Assembly (NCBI GenBank): GCA_003169845.1
Contig: PNAG01000002.1
Location: forward strand, 310,001-374,000
Origin: Candidatus Dormiibacterota bacterium
Lineage (GTDB): Bacteria; Chloroflexota; Dormibacteria; Dormibacterales; Dormibacteraceae
Length of the DNA: 64,000 bases
Direction of reading: 5' to 3'
The position numbers and the translations under genes were made by a program. How positions within the stretch are numbered: the stretch's first letter is position 1; each line of letters starts with the position of its first letter. Below, piece after piece: positions 54,793 through 62,479 of this stretch. Under the pieces are notes generated by a model. That model did no database searches. It saw only the letters and a program-made list of their open reading frames with translations, and was not told the DNA's origin.

Positions 54793-54815
54793 CCTCCCCT
54801 AACGGAGGAGGGAGG
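54793..54815. terminator. Hairpin between convergent genes
   Basis: CCTCCC (54793-54798) and GGGAGG (54810-54815) pair around an 11-base loop in the gap between the DMT gene and the DUF47 gene, consistent with a weak bidirectional terminator. Confidence 0.35.
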
Positions 54816-54818
54816 ATG

Positions 54819-55454
54819 CTAGCTGCGCTTGATCACGATCACCGAGATGTCGTCGGCCGCCCGGTCGATTCGATCGGCGGAGTTCTTGATGTGGCGGTAG
54901 ATCTCCCTCGACTTGAGGATGTGGCTGATCTCGTCCCCGGAGTCGAAGAGGCTGCCGACCGCCTGGTGGTAGAGGCTGTCGATGCGGTTCTCCGACCGCT
55001 TTGCCCTCACCGCGTGCTCGGCCGCGACCCCCGGATGGTCGAGCAGCTCGCCGACGGAGGCTCGAATGTGACGAGCGCCCTCGACGAGCACGACCGCCAT
55101 CTCGTGAAGGCCCTCGGGCGGTGCGATCTTGTAGATCGCCAGCTCGATCGCGGTCTCGTTGGCCGCGTCGAGGATGTCGTCGACTGCGCGCGAGAGCGCG
55201 AATAGGTCTTCGCGGTCGAACGGCGTCGCGTAGGTATGTGCGAGCTCGTCGATCAGGATCCTTCGCTTGGCGTCGCCCTGGCGTTCGATCTCCTTGATCT
55301 CTTCGATGAGGTCATCGTTCGCGGTGGGTTGGCGGCCGAACTTCTCGAGCGCCTGCAGCGCCCGGATGGTCAGGTCCGCCTGCTCGGACAGGAGCTGGAC
55401 GAAGCGCCGGTCGTTCGACCGCCCGAGAGCTTTGATCGTGCGGCCGATGCTCAT
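54819..55454 (-). CDS. DUF47 PhoU-like phosphate transport accessory protein
   Basis: 211 residues from ATG 55454, overlapping the PiT stop. Helical bundle with DLTIRALQALEKFGRQ, IEEIKEIERQGDAKRRILIDEL and DREDLFALSRAVDDILDAANE, the PhoU-type acidic motifs, plus KNSADRIDRAADDISVIVIK at the end. DUF47 proteins sit beside PiT permeases and are thought to regulate them. Confidence 0.9.
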   Translation of the reverse strand: MSIGRTIKALGRSNDRRFVQLLSEQADLTIRALQALEKFGRQPTANDDLIEEIKEIERQGDAKRRILIDELAHTYATPFDREDLFALSRAVDDILDAANETAIELAIYKIAPPEGLHEMAVVLVEGARHIRASVGELLDHPGVAAEHAVRAKRSENRIDSLYHQAVGSLFDSGDEISHILKSREIYRHIKNSADRIDRAADDISVIVIKRS

Positions 55455-56455
55455 GGTGCAATTCCCAGAAGCTTGACCGCGAAGTGCAGAGCCGCCGCCA
55501 CCGCGACCGCGAGCGGCAAGGTCAGCAGCCAGCTGAACAGGAGCTCGCGGACGATTCCCCATCGCACCGAGGACGCGCGCTGCGCGGCGCCGACCCCGAC
55601 CAACCCGCCATCGATCGTCTGCGTCATGCTCACCGGCGCGCCGGCCGCTGCGAGCACGGCGACGACGGTGCCGGAGGCGAACTGCTGCGCAAGCGCCTGG
55701 ACCGGGCGGACCTTGAGGACTCCAAACCCGATCCGGCTAGCCACGCGCCAGCCGCCGACAAGCGCACCCACGTAGAAGAATCCGAATGCGCCAATGATAG
55801 GCAGCGGGCTTGAAAACGCCACCTGCTGATGTTGATCGGCGAATGAAATGCCGACCGCGATCAACCCGACCGATTTCTCCATGTCATTGGCACCGTACGC
55901 GAATGCCTGCACCGCGGCCGTCAGCAGCTGGAGCCTTGCGACTTGCAGCAGGGCGGCGTGAGCCTGGGTGCCAAGCAACCGCCGGATCGCCCAATAGATG
56001 GCCAGCGCGAGCAGAAGTCCACCGAGGACCGACACCGGCATTCCGATCAGCACGCGCGCAACGCCCGCCCAATGGACGTCCGAGCGGCCACCCGAAGCCA
56101 GTACCCAACCGATCATTCCGCCGACGAGCGCGAGGGTCATGCTGGTCGGAATGCCGAATCGCCAGGACATCAGGACGACCGTGAGCGGCGACAGGACGAT
56201 CAGGACGTAGCCGAGCCGGCCCTGGCCCCGCAGGTCGATGACATTCGTGCCGATCGTCTGGGCGACCGCCGTCCCGAGGACAACCGGTCCCGCAAGGCAC
56301 ACGAGCAACAGGACCGCAGCCACGGGCGGTGTGATGATGCGGCCCGAGGTGAATGACGCAAGCAGGTTGCCACCGTCGTTGAACCCGGAGATCAGGCCGA
56401 ACAAGCATGGTGCGGCGAGCGGAATCAGCGCTTCGAGACTCAAGCCGGGCTGCAT
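55451..56455 (-). CDS. PiT-family inorganic phosphate transporter
   Basis: 334 residues. GFNDGGNLLASFTSGRIITPPVAA near the N-terminus and QAFAYGANDMEKSVGLIAVG in the second half are the paired PiT signatures (G-ND-N-ASF and GANDxxK). Low-affinity proton or sodium driven phosphate uptake, possibly as a metal-phosphate complex. Coupled to DUF47. Confidence 0.9.
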   Translation of the reverse strand: MQPGLSLEALIPLAAPCLFGLISGFNDGGNLLASFTSGRIITPPVAAVLLLVCLAGPVVLGTAVAQTIGTNVIDLRGQGRLGYVLIVLSPLTVVLMSWRFGIPTSMTLALVGGMIGWVLASGGRSDVHWAGVARVLIGMPVSVLGGLLLALAIYWAIRRLLGTQAHAALLQVARLQLLTAAVQAFAYGANDMEKSVGLIAVGISFADQHQQVAFSSPLPIIGAFGFFYVGALVGGWRVASRIGFGVLKVRPVQALAQQFASGTVVAVLAAAGAPVSMTQTIDGGLVGVGAAQRASSVRWGIVRELLFSWLLTLPLAVAVAAALHFAVKLLGIAP

Positions 56456-56537
56456 CGTAAGCGCGCAGTTGGGCGAGATGTGCGCCGTCCTTTGGATGGG
56501 GCCCGCTCAAGCCTGCTGTGCGACGCAGAATGGGCGG

Positions 56538-56672
56538 ATGGCGTACAGCATCGAGTCGGTACGCGTTGACGTGCGCATCCACTGGGACTTCCGCGGCACG
56601 ATGGGCGTCGATTGCGACGTACCGGTCGGCGCCACCGGCATCGAGATGCGCACCGAGGTCAAGCTGGAATGA
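56538..56672 (+). pseudogene. Probable OsmC-like remnant
   Basis: 44 codons reading MAYSIESVRVDVRIHWDFRG then GVDCDVPVGATGIEM and a TGA. This resembles the central beta strands of OsmC/Ohr peroxidases, but the catalytic-cysteine helices are lacking. It overlaps the VOC start (ATGA). Remnant status is likely but the homology is short. Confidence 0.35.
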
Positions 56673-56930
56673 GCTCCTTTCTGCACCTCGACTACCTCTA
56701 CACCCCGAGCAGCGATGTCGCGGCGGACGCGCGTTACTTCGTCGACGTGCTCGGGGGACGGCTTGGCTTTGCCGTCGAAGGGATGGGGGCTCGCGTGGCG
56801 CTGGTTGAGCTGACGGGCGGCCCGCCGCACGTGCTCTTCGTTCGTTACGCCGGGCGGTCATCGCCTCGCCCTTTACGAGCTGGCCCGGCCGGGCGTGCTC
56901 GAGCATTTCATGGGCCGCGCTGACTTCTAG
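56669..56930 (+). pseudogene. VOC/glyoxalase-like protein, internally deleted and frameshifted
   Basis: The first half (ATG 56669) reads FLHLDYLYTPSSDVAADARYF, GRLGFAVEGMG and GGPPHVLF, a VOC-superfamily half. Near 56850 homology moves to another frame, GHRLALYELARPGVLEHFMG, the usual C-terminus of these 120-130 residue proteins. About 40 residues between are absent. The gene is broken by a deletion that also shifts frame. Confidence 0.6.
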
Positions 56931-56940
56931 AGTTGACGGG

Positions 56941-58521
56941 ATGACCACCAAGCGCTGGATCCTGGTCGCCGCCGTACTCGGGTCCGGCATCGTCTTCCTC
57001 GATTCCACGGTCGTCAACGTCGCGCTCCCGCGCATCGGTCGTGATCTCCCGCGGACCTTCCTCGGCGTCCTCGAAGGCCAGTCGTACGTCTACAACGCCT
57101 ATCTGCTGACCCTGAGCTCGCTGATCATCCTCGCCGGAGCTCTCAGCGACTTCTACGGCCGGCGCCGCATGTTTCTCTACGGTCTGATCGGCTTCGGGGC
57201 AACCTCCGTGCTGTGCGGACTGGCGCCGACCATGGAGCTGCTCGTCCTGTTTAGAATCCTGCAGGGCGCGGCGGGCGCGATGCTGGTCCCCGGTTCCCTG
57301 GCCCTGCTGACGGCCAACTTCTCAGGCGAAGAGCAGGGACGAGCTTTCGGCACCTGGGCCGGCGCGTCTGGAGCCACCACGATCCTCGGACCGGTGATCG
57401 GCGGGCTGCTGGTCGACACCATCTCGTGGCGGGCGGCTTTCTTCATCAACGTGCCGCTGGTCTTGATCGCTGTGTGGGCGACCGTGAAGCACGTCCCGGA
57501 GAGCCGGGACGAGGAGGCGACCGCGCATTTCGACTGGATCGGCGCCATCATCGTCGCGCTTGCAGTGGGCGGCCTCGCGTTCGGCGCGATCTATGGACAG
57601 CAGAGGGCCTGGCGCGACCCGATTGGATACGTCGCGCTGGCCGTGGGCGTGCTGGGCATGATTGCCCTGCCCATCTGGATGATGCGGTCGGCGCATCCGC
57701 TGATCCCGCCAGAGCTTTTCCGCTCCCGCAACTTCACGGTGACCAATATCTCGACACTCTTGATCTACGGCGCCCTTGCCGTCACCTTCTATTACCTGAC
57801 CCTGTTCCAACAGGGGACTCTCGGGTACACCGCGGCTGCCGCCGGTGCCGGCGCGATCCCCGGTTCCCTTCTCCTGATCTTCTTCTCGCGCCGTTTCGGA
57901 GCCCTCGCCGCACGCTTCGGCCCGCGTTGGTTCATGGCGATCGGACCCGCGATCATGGCGCTCGGGGTCCTGTGGTACTCGCGCGTCCCGGCCACCAGCG
58001 TGCCCTGGCGCCTGCAGCCCAATGACCCGAGCAGCTACGTTCCGACGCTCTCATACCTGGTCGATTTCCTGCCCGGCTCCCTGATGTTCGGCGCCGGCCT
58101 GACGATGATGGTGGCTCCCTTGACCACGGCGCTCATGACCTCGGTGCCAGTGCACAACTCGGGTGTCGGATCAGCGATCAACAACGCGATCTCGCGCGTC
58201 GGTCCTCAGCTCGCGGGCGCATTGGTATTCATCTTTCTCACCGCGAACTTCTATGCGGCGCTCGCCTCCCGGCTGCCCGGCATCGACGTTTCGTCGACCA
58301 GCTTTCGGAACCAGGTGAGTCCGCTCAACACGCCGCCCGATCCGCACCTCGTCGCCGTGGTGCGCGACGCCTCGACGTCCTCGCTTCACCTGGCGATGAT
58401 GGTTGGGGCGGCCCTTCTCGTGGCCGGCGCCCTGGTGAACGCCATCGGGATTCGCAACGCCGCCAGCCTGGAGCGCCAGCAGCCGGCGGCCGGAGAGCCC
58501 GCGGCCCAAGCCGGGGCCTAG
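56941..58521 (+). CDS. DHA2 (14-helix) MFS drug exporter
   Basis: 526 residues, EmrB/QacA type. SGIVFLDSTVVNVALPRIGRDL is the family motif D1, GALSDFYGRRRMFLYG the loop 2-3 motif, GAAGAMLVPGSLALL motif C-like and GPVIGGLL the antiporter motif. Fourteen helices. First gene of a plus-strand run ending in the CoA ligase and SIS protein. Confidence 0.9.
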   Translation: MTTKRWILVAAVLGSGIVFLDSTVVNVALPRIGRDLPRTFLGVLEGQSYVYNAYLLTLSSLIILAGALSDFYGRRRMFLYGLIGFGATSVLCGLAPTMELLVLFRILQGAAGAMLVPGSLALLTANFSGEEQGRAFGTWAGASGATTILGPVIGGLLVDTISWRAAFFINVPLVLIAVWATVKHVPESRDEEATAHFDWIGAIIVALAVGGLAFGAIYGQQRAWRDPIGYVALAVGVLGMIALPIWMMRSAHPLIPPELFRSRNFTVTNISTLLIYGALAVTFYYLTLFQQGTLGYTAAAAGAGAIPGSLLLIFFSRRFGALAARFGPRWFMAIGPAIMALGVLWYSRVPATSVPWRLQPNDPSSYVPTLSYLVDFLPGSLMFGAGLTMMVAPLTTALMTSVPVHNSGVGSAINNAISRVGPQLAGALVFIFLTANFYAALASRLPGIDVSSTSFRNQVSPLNTPPDPHLVAVVRDASTSSLHLAMMVGAALLVAGALVNAIGIRNAASLERQQPAAGEPAAQAGA

Positions 58522-58530
58522 ACTTCGGCC

Positions 58531-60093
58531 GTGATCTTCAAGAGCCCTCGTCCGGAGGTCGAGATTCCCGATGTCGCGCTCAGCCCGTTCGTCCTCGGCA
58601 AAGCGGGCAGGCTCGGTGACAAGGTCGCCATCGTGGAAGCGGGAAGCGGCCGCTCCTACACCTACAGGCAGATCGCGGACGGCGTCCAGAGGCTGGCTAC
58701 GGGCCTTCACGCTCGCGGGTTTCGGAAGGGCGACGTGCTGGCGATCATGTCTCCGAACCTGCCCGAATATCCGATCGCGTTCCACGGCGTGGCCACCGCA
58801 GGCGGCGTGAACACCACTCTGAATCCGACCTACACGGCAGACGAGATCGCATTTCAACTGAACGATTCGCGGGCGCGCCTGCTGCTCACAGTGCCGCCGC
58901 TGGTCGGCAAGGCGCAGGAGGCGGCGGCCAAATCGAAGGTGGAGGAGATCATCGTGTTCGGCGAGACGGAGGGTGCGGTGCCTTTCGCGTCATTGCTGGT
59001 CGACGGCGCCGCGCCCGATGTGCGCATCGATCCGGCAGAAGACCTCGTCGCGCTGCCCTATTCGAGCGGCACGACCGGATTCTCCAAAGGCGTCATGCTC
59101 ACGCACCGCAACCTGGTCGCAAACCTCGTCCAGATCACCGCCGGGCTGGAAGTCTCTGAAGACGAGGTGATCCTCGCGTTTCTGCCGTTCTTCCACATCT
59201 ACGGGATGACGGTGATCATGAACCTCGGCCTGTACAGCGGCGCGACCCTGGTCAGCATGCAGCGATTCGAGCTCGAGCCGAGTCTCCAGGCGGTGCAGGA
59301 GCACCGCGTGACGCGTTTCTTCCTCGTCCCGCCGATCGTCGTCCTGCTCGCGAAGCACCCGGCGATCGACAAGTACGACCTCTCCTCGGTGAAGCGCGCG
59401 TTCTCGGGCGCGGCGCCGCTCGATGCCGACCTCGCAAGCGTGGCGAGCAAGCGCGTCGGCTTCCGGCTGAGCCAGGGCTACGGTCTCACCGAGACCAGTC
59501 CCGTATCGCACATCGTCCCTGACAGCCTGGTCGAGGTCGTACCCGGATCGGTCGGCTCGGCGGTGTCCAATACGGAGTGCAAGATCGTCGATGTCGCCAC
59601 CGAGCATGAGCTCGGCCGCAACGAGGATGGCGAGATCTGGATCCGCGGCCCTCAGGTGATGAAGGGCTACCTGAACAACCCGGATGCGACGAGGCACTCG
59701 ATCGACTCCGATGGGTTTTTCCATACCGGCGACATCGGGCACATCGACGACCACGACCAGTACTTCATAGTCGACCGCCTCAAGGAACTGATCAAATACA
59801 AAGGTTTCCAGGTGGCCCCGGCCGAGCTGGAGGCGCTCCTGCTGTCACACCCGAACATCGCCGACGCGGCGGTGATCGGAGTGCTGGACGAAGAGGGAGA
59901 GGAGGTGCCCAAAGCCTTCGTGGTGCTGAAGCAGCCACAGCCGCCTGAAGAGATCATGGAGTTCGTCGCGGTCCGGGTCGCGCCCCACAAGAAGGTCCGG
60001 CGCGTCGAGGTCGTCGACCAGATCCCGAAGTCTGCCACCGGCAAGATCCTCCGCCGCATCCTGAGAGACCGCGAGAAAGCCGCCACGCATTAG
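58531..60093 (+). CDS. AMP-forming acyl/aryl-CoA ligase (4-coumarate-CoA ligase-like)
   Basis: 520 residues from a GTG 9 bases after the MFS stop. LPYSSGTTGFSKGVMLTHRN P-loop, FLPFFHIYGMTVIM, GYGLTETSPVSH, DGFFHTGDIGHID, DRLKELIKYKGFQVAPAELE and PKSATGKILRR. These follow 4CL/firefly-luciferase-like enzymes, so a phenylpropanoid, medium-chain or other carboxylic acid is activated. Distinct from the oxalate-CoA-ligase-like gene at 8.1 kb. Confidence 0.88.
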   Translation: MIFKSPRPEVEIPDVALSPFVLGKAGRLGDKVAIVEAGSGRSYTYRQIADGVQRLATGLHARGFRKGDVLAIMSPNLPEYPIAFHGVATAGGVNTTLNPTYTADEIAFQLNDSRARLLLTVPPLVGKAQEAAAKSKVEEIIVFGETEGAVPFASLLVDGAAPDVRIDPAEDLVALPYSSGTTGFSKGVMLTHRNLVANLVQITAGLEVSEDEVILAFLPFFHIYGMTVIMNLGLYSGATLVSMQRFELEPSLQAVQEHRVTRFFLVPPIVVLLAKHPAIDKYDLSSVKRAFSGAAPLDADLASVASKRVGFRLSQGYGLTETSPVSHIVPDSLVEVVPGSVGSAVSNTECKIVDVATEHELGRNEDGEIWIRGPQVMKGYLNNPDATRHSIDSDGFFHTGDIGHIDDHDQYFIVDRLKELIKYKGFQVAPAELEALLLSHPNIADAAVIGVLDEEGEEVPKAFVVLKQPQPPEEIMEFVAVRVAPHKKVRRVEVVDQIPKSATGKILRRILRDREKAATH

Positions 60094-60102
60094 GCCTCAA
60101 AG

Positions 60103-61137
60103 ATGAGTCGCTTTCGAGAAGAGATCGGCGAGCAGCCACTCCTGGCGTCGCGCTTGCTCGCGGACAGCCGCGGAGCGGTCACGTCGATCGCCGCGCGGAT
60201 CCGCGCGGAGAAGTGTCGCGGTCTTGTCATCGCCGCGCGCGGCAGCTCCGACCACGCCGCTCTCTACGCGAAATATCTCTTCGGAGCGCGCAACCACATG
60301 CTCGTGACGCTCGCCGCTCCGTCTCTGTTCACCAGCTACGGGAGCCCGCCCAGCCTCGACGGTCAATGTGTGATCGGCATCTCGCAATCGGGCTCGTCGC
60401 CCGACGTCGTCGCCGTGATCGAGGAGGCCGCGCGCCAGGGCCTGGTGACGATCGCCGTGACCAACGACCCGGAGTCCCGCCTGGCCCATGCGGCCGAGCT
60501 GCACCTTTCGCTCGGTGCTGGACCCGAGCGCGGCGTGCCCGCGTCCAAGACCTACGTCGCGAGCCTTCTCGCGCTCGCGTTGGTCTCGCAGGCGCTGGAC
60601 CCTGACCCGTCCTTCGAGGCGGCCCTCGGCCAGGTGCCGCCGGCGCTCGCGGCCGCGCTGGAGCAGGACGAGGAGCTGGATCGCCTGGTCCCTGCGCTCC
60701 TCGGCCCGCGGGCCATCGTTCTGGGCCGGGGTTTCAATTTCTCCACCGCCGAGGAGGTCGCGCTCAAGCTCACGGAGACGAGCTACGTGCTCGCCCGCGC
60801 CTGGTCTGTCGCGGATTTCGAGCATGGCCCCGTGGCGGTGGTCGAGCCGGGCTTCCCGGTGTTGCTCGTGGACGGCCGCGGCCGGGTGTCGGAGGACATG
60901 GAGTCGATCGGACAGCGCCTGGCCGGTCACGGCTGCCGGGTCATCCGGCTGCTCGATGGAGCCGGCGACCACGTCGAAGGGGAGGCGACGGTCAGCCTCG
61001 ACTCGGGACTGCCCGAAGAGCTGACGCCGCTCACGCTTGCGGTGCTCGGACAGTTGCTCGCGCACCGCGTGGCCCTTGCCCGCGGGATCGATCCCGACCG
61101 GCCGAGAGCCCTCAACAAGGTGACGCGGACATGGTGA
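60103..61137 (+). CDS. SIS-domain sugar-phosphate isomerase/deaminase (GlmS-C/AgaS-like)
   Basis: 344 residues with two SIS domains: IAARGSSDHAALYAKYLF ... ISQSGSSPDVVAVIEEA and LGRGFNFSTAEEVALKLTETSYV. The layout EHGP (FEHGPVAVVE) and C-terminal KVTRTW (family K-x-T-x-T) match GlmS-like enzymes without the glutaminase half. It may interconvert amino-sugar phosphates, for example as a glucosamine-6-phosphate deaminase. Confidence 0.87.
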   Translation: MSRFREEIGEQPLLASRLLADSRGAVTSIAARIRAEKCRGLVIAARGSSDHAALYAKYLFGARNHMLVTLAAPSLFTSYGSPPSLDGQCVIGISQSGSSPDVVAVIEEAARQGLVTIAVTNDPESRLAHAAELHLSLGAGPERGVPASKTYVASLLALALVSQALDPDPSFEAALGQVPPALAAALEQDEELDRLVPALLGPRAIVLGRGFNFSTAEEVALKLTETSYVLARAWSVADFEHGPVAVVEPGFPVLLVDGRGRVSEDMESIGQRLAGHGCRVIRLLDGAGDHVEGEATVSLDSGLPEELTPLTLAVLGQLLAHRVALARGIDPDRPRALNKVTRTW

Positions 61138-61168
61138 AGCGGCGCGTCCGGGCGTTATCCGGTTAGAA

Positions 61169-61705
61169 ATGGCTACAGCGGAGCGTTACGGTCCAGGCGA
61201 AGAGGCGCACGACTTCGTGCCCGGCGATTTCATTCTCGCCCACCGCCATCACTTCATTGGCCGGCTCATCAGCCAGGCTCAGAAGCGCCGCTTCAAAGGC
61301 GCCGACGCGGTCTACGCGCACTGGAGTCACACCGCATTGGTGGTCGACGGGGATGGGGCCCTCGTTGAGTCGGAGATCACGGGCGTGCGGCAAAACCCGA
61401 TCTCCAGGTACCGCGCCGGCGAGTACCACCTGGTGCGCCTGGGCTCTGACTTCTCATCCGATGGCAGAGCACGAGCCGTCGCGTACGCCAAGGCACAGGT
61501 CGGCCAGGGGTTCGGCTTTCTCGACATGTTCGGGGCGAGCCTGTACCTGCTGTTCGGCTGGCCGGTGCGGCTCATCCGCCGCGGCCACGAGATTTGCTCG
61601 GGCCTCGTGGTGCGAGCTCTGCAAGCGGGCGGCCTGGTGCCTCAGCTCGACCCGTTGCTGACCTTGCCCGCGGACATCGCGAAGCTCTACGACGTGCGGC
61701 CCTAA
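61169..61705 (+). CDS. YiiX-like permuted NlpC/P60 thiol hydrolase
   Basis: 178 residues. VPGDFILAHRHHF, then AHWSHTALVVDGDGALVESEITG with the catalytic His, and HEICSGLVVRALQAGG with the Cys: the circularly permuted papain-like order (His before Cys) of YiiX/YebB proteins. No signal peptide. Such enzymes act on lipids, cell-wall peptides or isopeptides; the substrate here is unknown. Confidence 0.75.
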   Translation: MATAERYGPGEEAHDFVPGDFILAHRHHFIGRLISQAQKRRFKGADAVYAHWSHTALVVDGDGALVESEITGVRQNPISRYRAGEYHLVRLGSDFSSDGRARAVAYAKAQVGQGFGFLDMFGASLYLLFGWPVRLIRRGHEICSGLVVRALQAGGLVPQLDPLLTLPADIAKLYDVRP

Positions 61706-61728
61706 AGCTCGCCTAGGATGGAGCGGCG

Positions 61729-62460
61729 GTGGCGAAGCTGATCGATCGCGAGGAAGTCCAGGCGCTGGTCAAGCAGGGCGCCCAGCTGGTCGAGGTGCTT
61801 CCCGCCAAGGAGTACGCCGAGGACCATCTTCCAGGAGCCGTCAGCCATCCGCTCCGGCAGCTGGACAAAGAGGCGGACCAGATCGATCGCAACAGGCCCG
61901 TGATCGTCTATTGCTGGGATGCGGCTTGAGACATGGCGCCCAGGGCCGCGGCGCGGCTCGAGAATCTCGGATTCGACGGAGTCCATGAGTACAAGGCGGG
62001 CAAGCTCGACTGGCTGGCCGCGGGGCTGGCGACCGAAGGCGAAAACTCGAACTGCCCGCGCGGGGGCGAGGCGTCCCGCAAAGACGTGGTCGCCTGCGGT
62101 TTGAAGGACCGCCTGGGCGACGTCCGCGATCGCGCGAGGGAGGCCGGCTGGGACGTGGCGGTGGTCGTCGACAGAGAGCGAATCGTGCTCGGGCTGCTGA
62201 GGTCGAAGCAGCTGGAGATGGATCCCAACCTGGCGGTCGAGCAGGCCATGCGCCCGGGCCCCAGCACGTTTCGACCTTACGTGTCGACCAAGGAGATGGC
62301 CGACCACATGGTCGAGCACAGCCTGGACAGCGCTCCGATCACGACCTCCGACGGCAAGCTCGTCGGCGTGCTGTTCAAGTCAGAGGCCGTCCGCCTGGCG
62401 GCTGACCGCGCTGCATGCGCGCGAAAGCTCATCACGCTCGAGCCGCCTGGCGAGACATAA
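61729..62460 (+). CDS. Rhodanese-CBS domain protein, probable selenoprotein (UGA at residue 67)
   Basis: 243 residues if the in-frame TGA at 61927-61929 is selenocysteine. GTG start 61729. Residues 1-100 are a rhodanese: ALVKQGAQLVEVLPAKEYAEDHLPGAVSHPL, then VIVYCWDAA-U-DMAPRAAARLENLG and VHEYKAGKLDWLAAG. The family usually has Cys at that spot (VYC...C-D/N...RAA), so U forms a C-x5-U pair with the first Cys. Residues about 115-240 form a CBS pair (VAVVVDRERIVLGLL; SAPITTSDGKLVGVLF). Both sides of the TGA are conserved and in frame. Sulfur transfer or redox sensing is likely; CBS may bind nucleotides. Confidence 0.82.
61943..61959 (+). promoter_or_regulatory. Putative SECIS element of the rhodanese-CBS gene
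   Basis: Starting 14 nt after the TGA, GGGCCGC-GGC-GCGGCTC forms a 7-bp stem (one G-U pair) with the apex GGC at nt 21-23, the same geometry as the hairpin after the TGA in the DsbA/FrnE gene. The loop lacks GU, but bacterial SECIS apices vary. Confidence 0.55.
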
Positions 62461-62479
62461 CGAAGCGGTCTCCGAGGCC

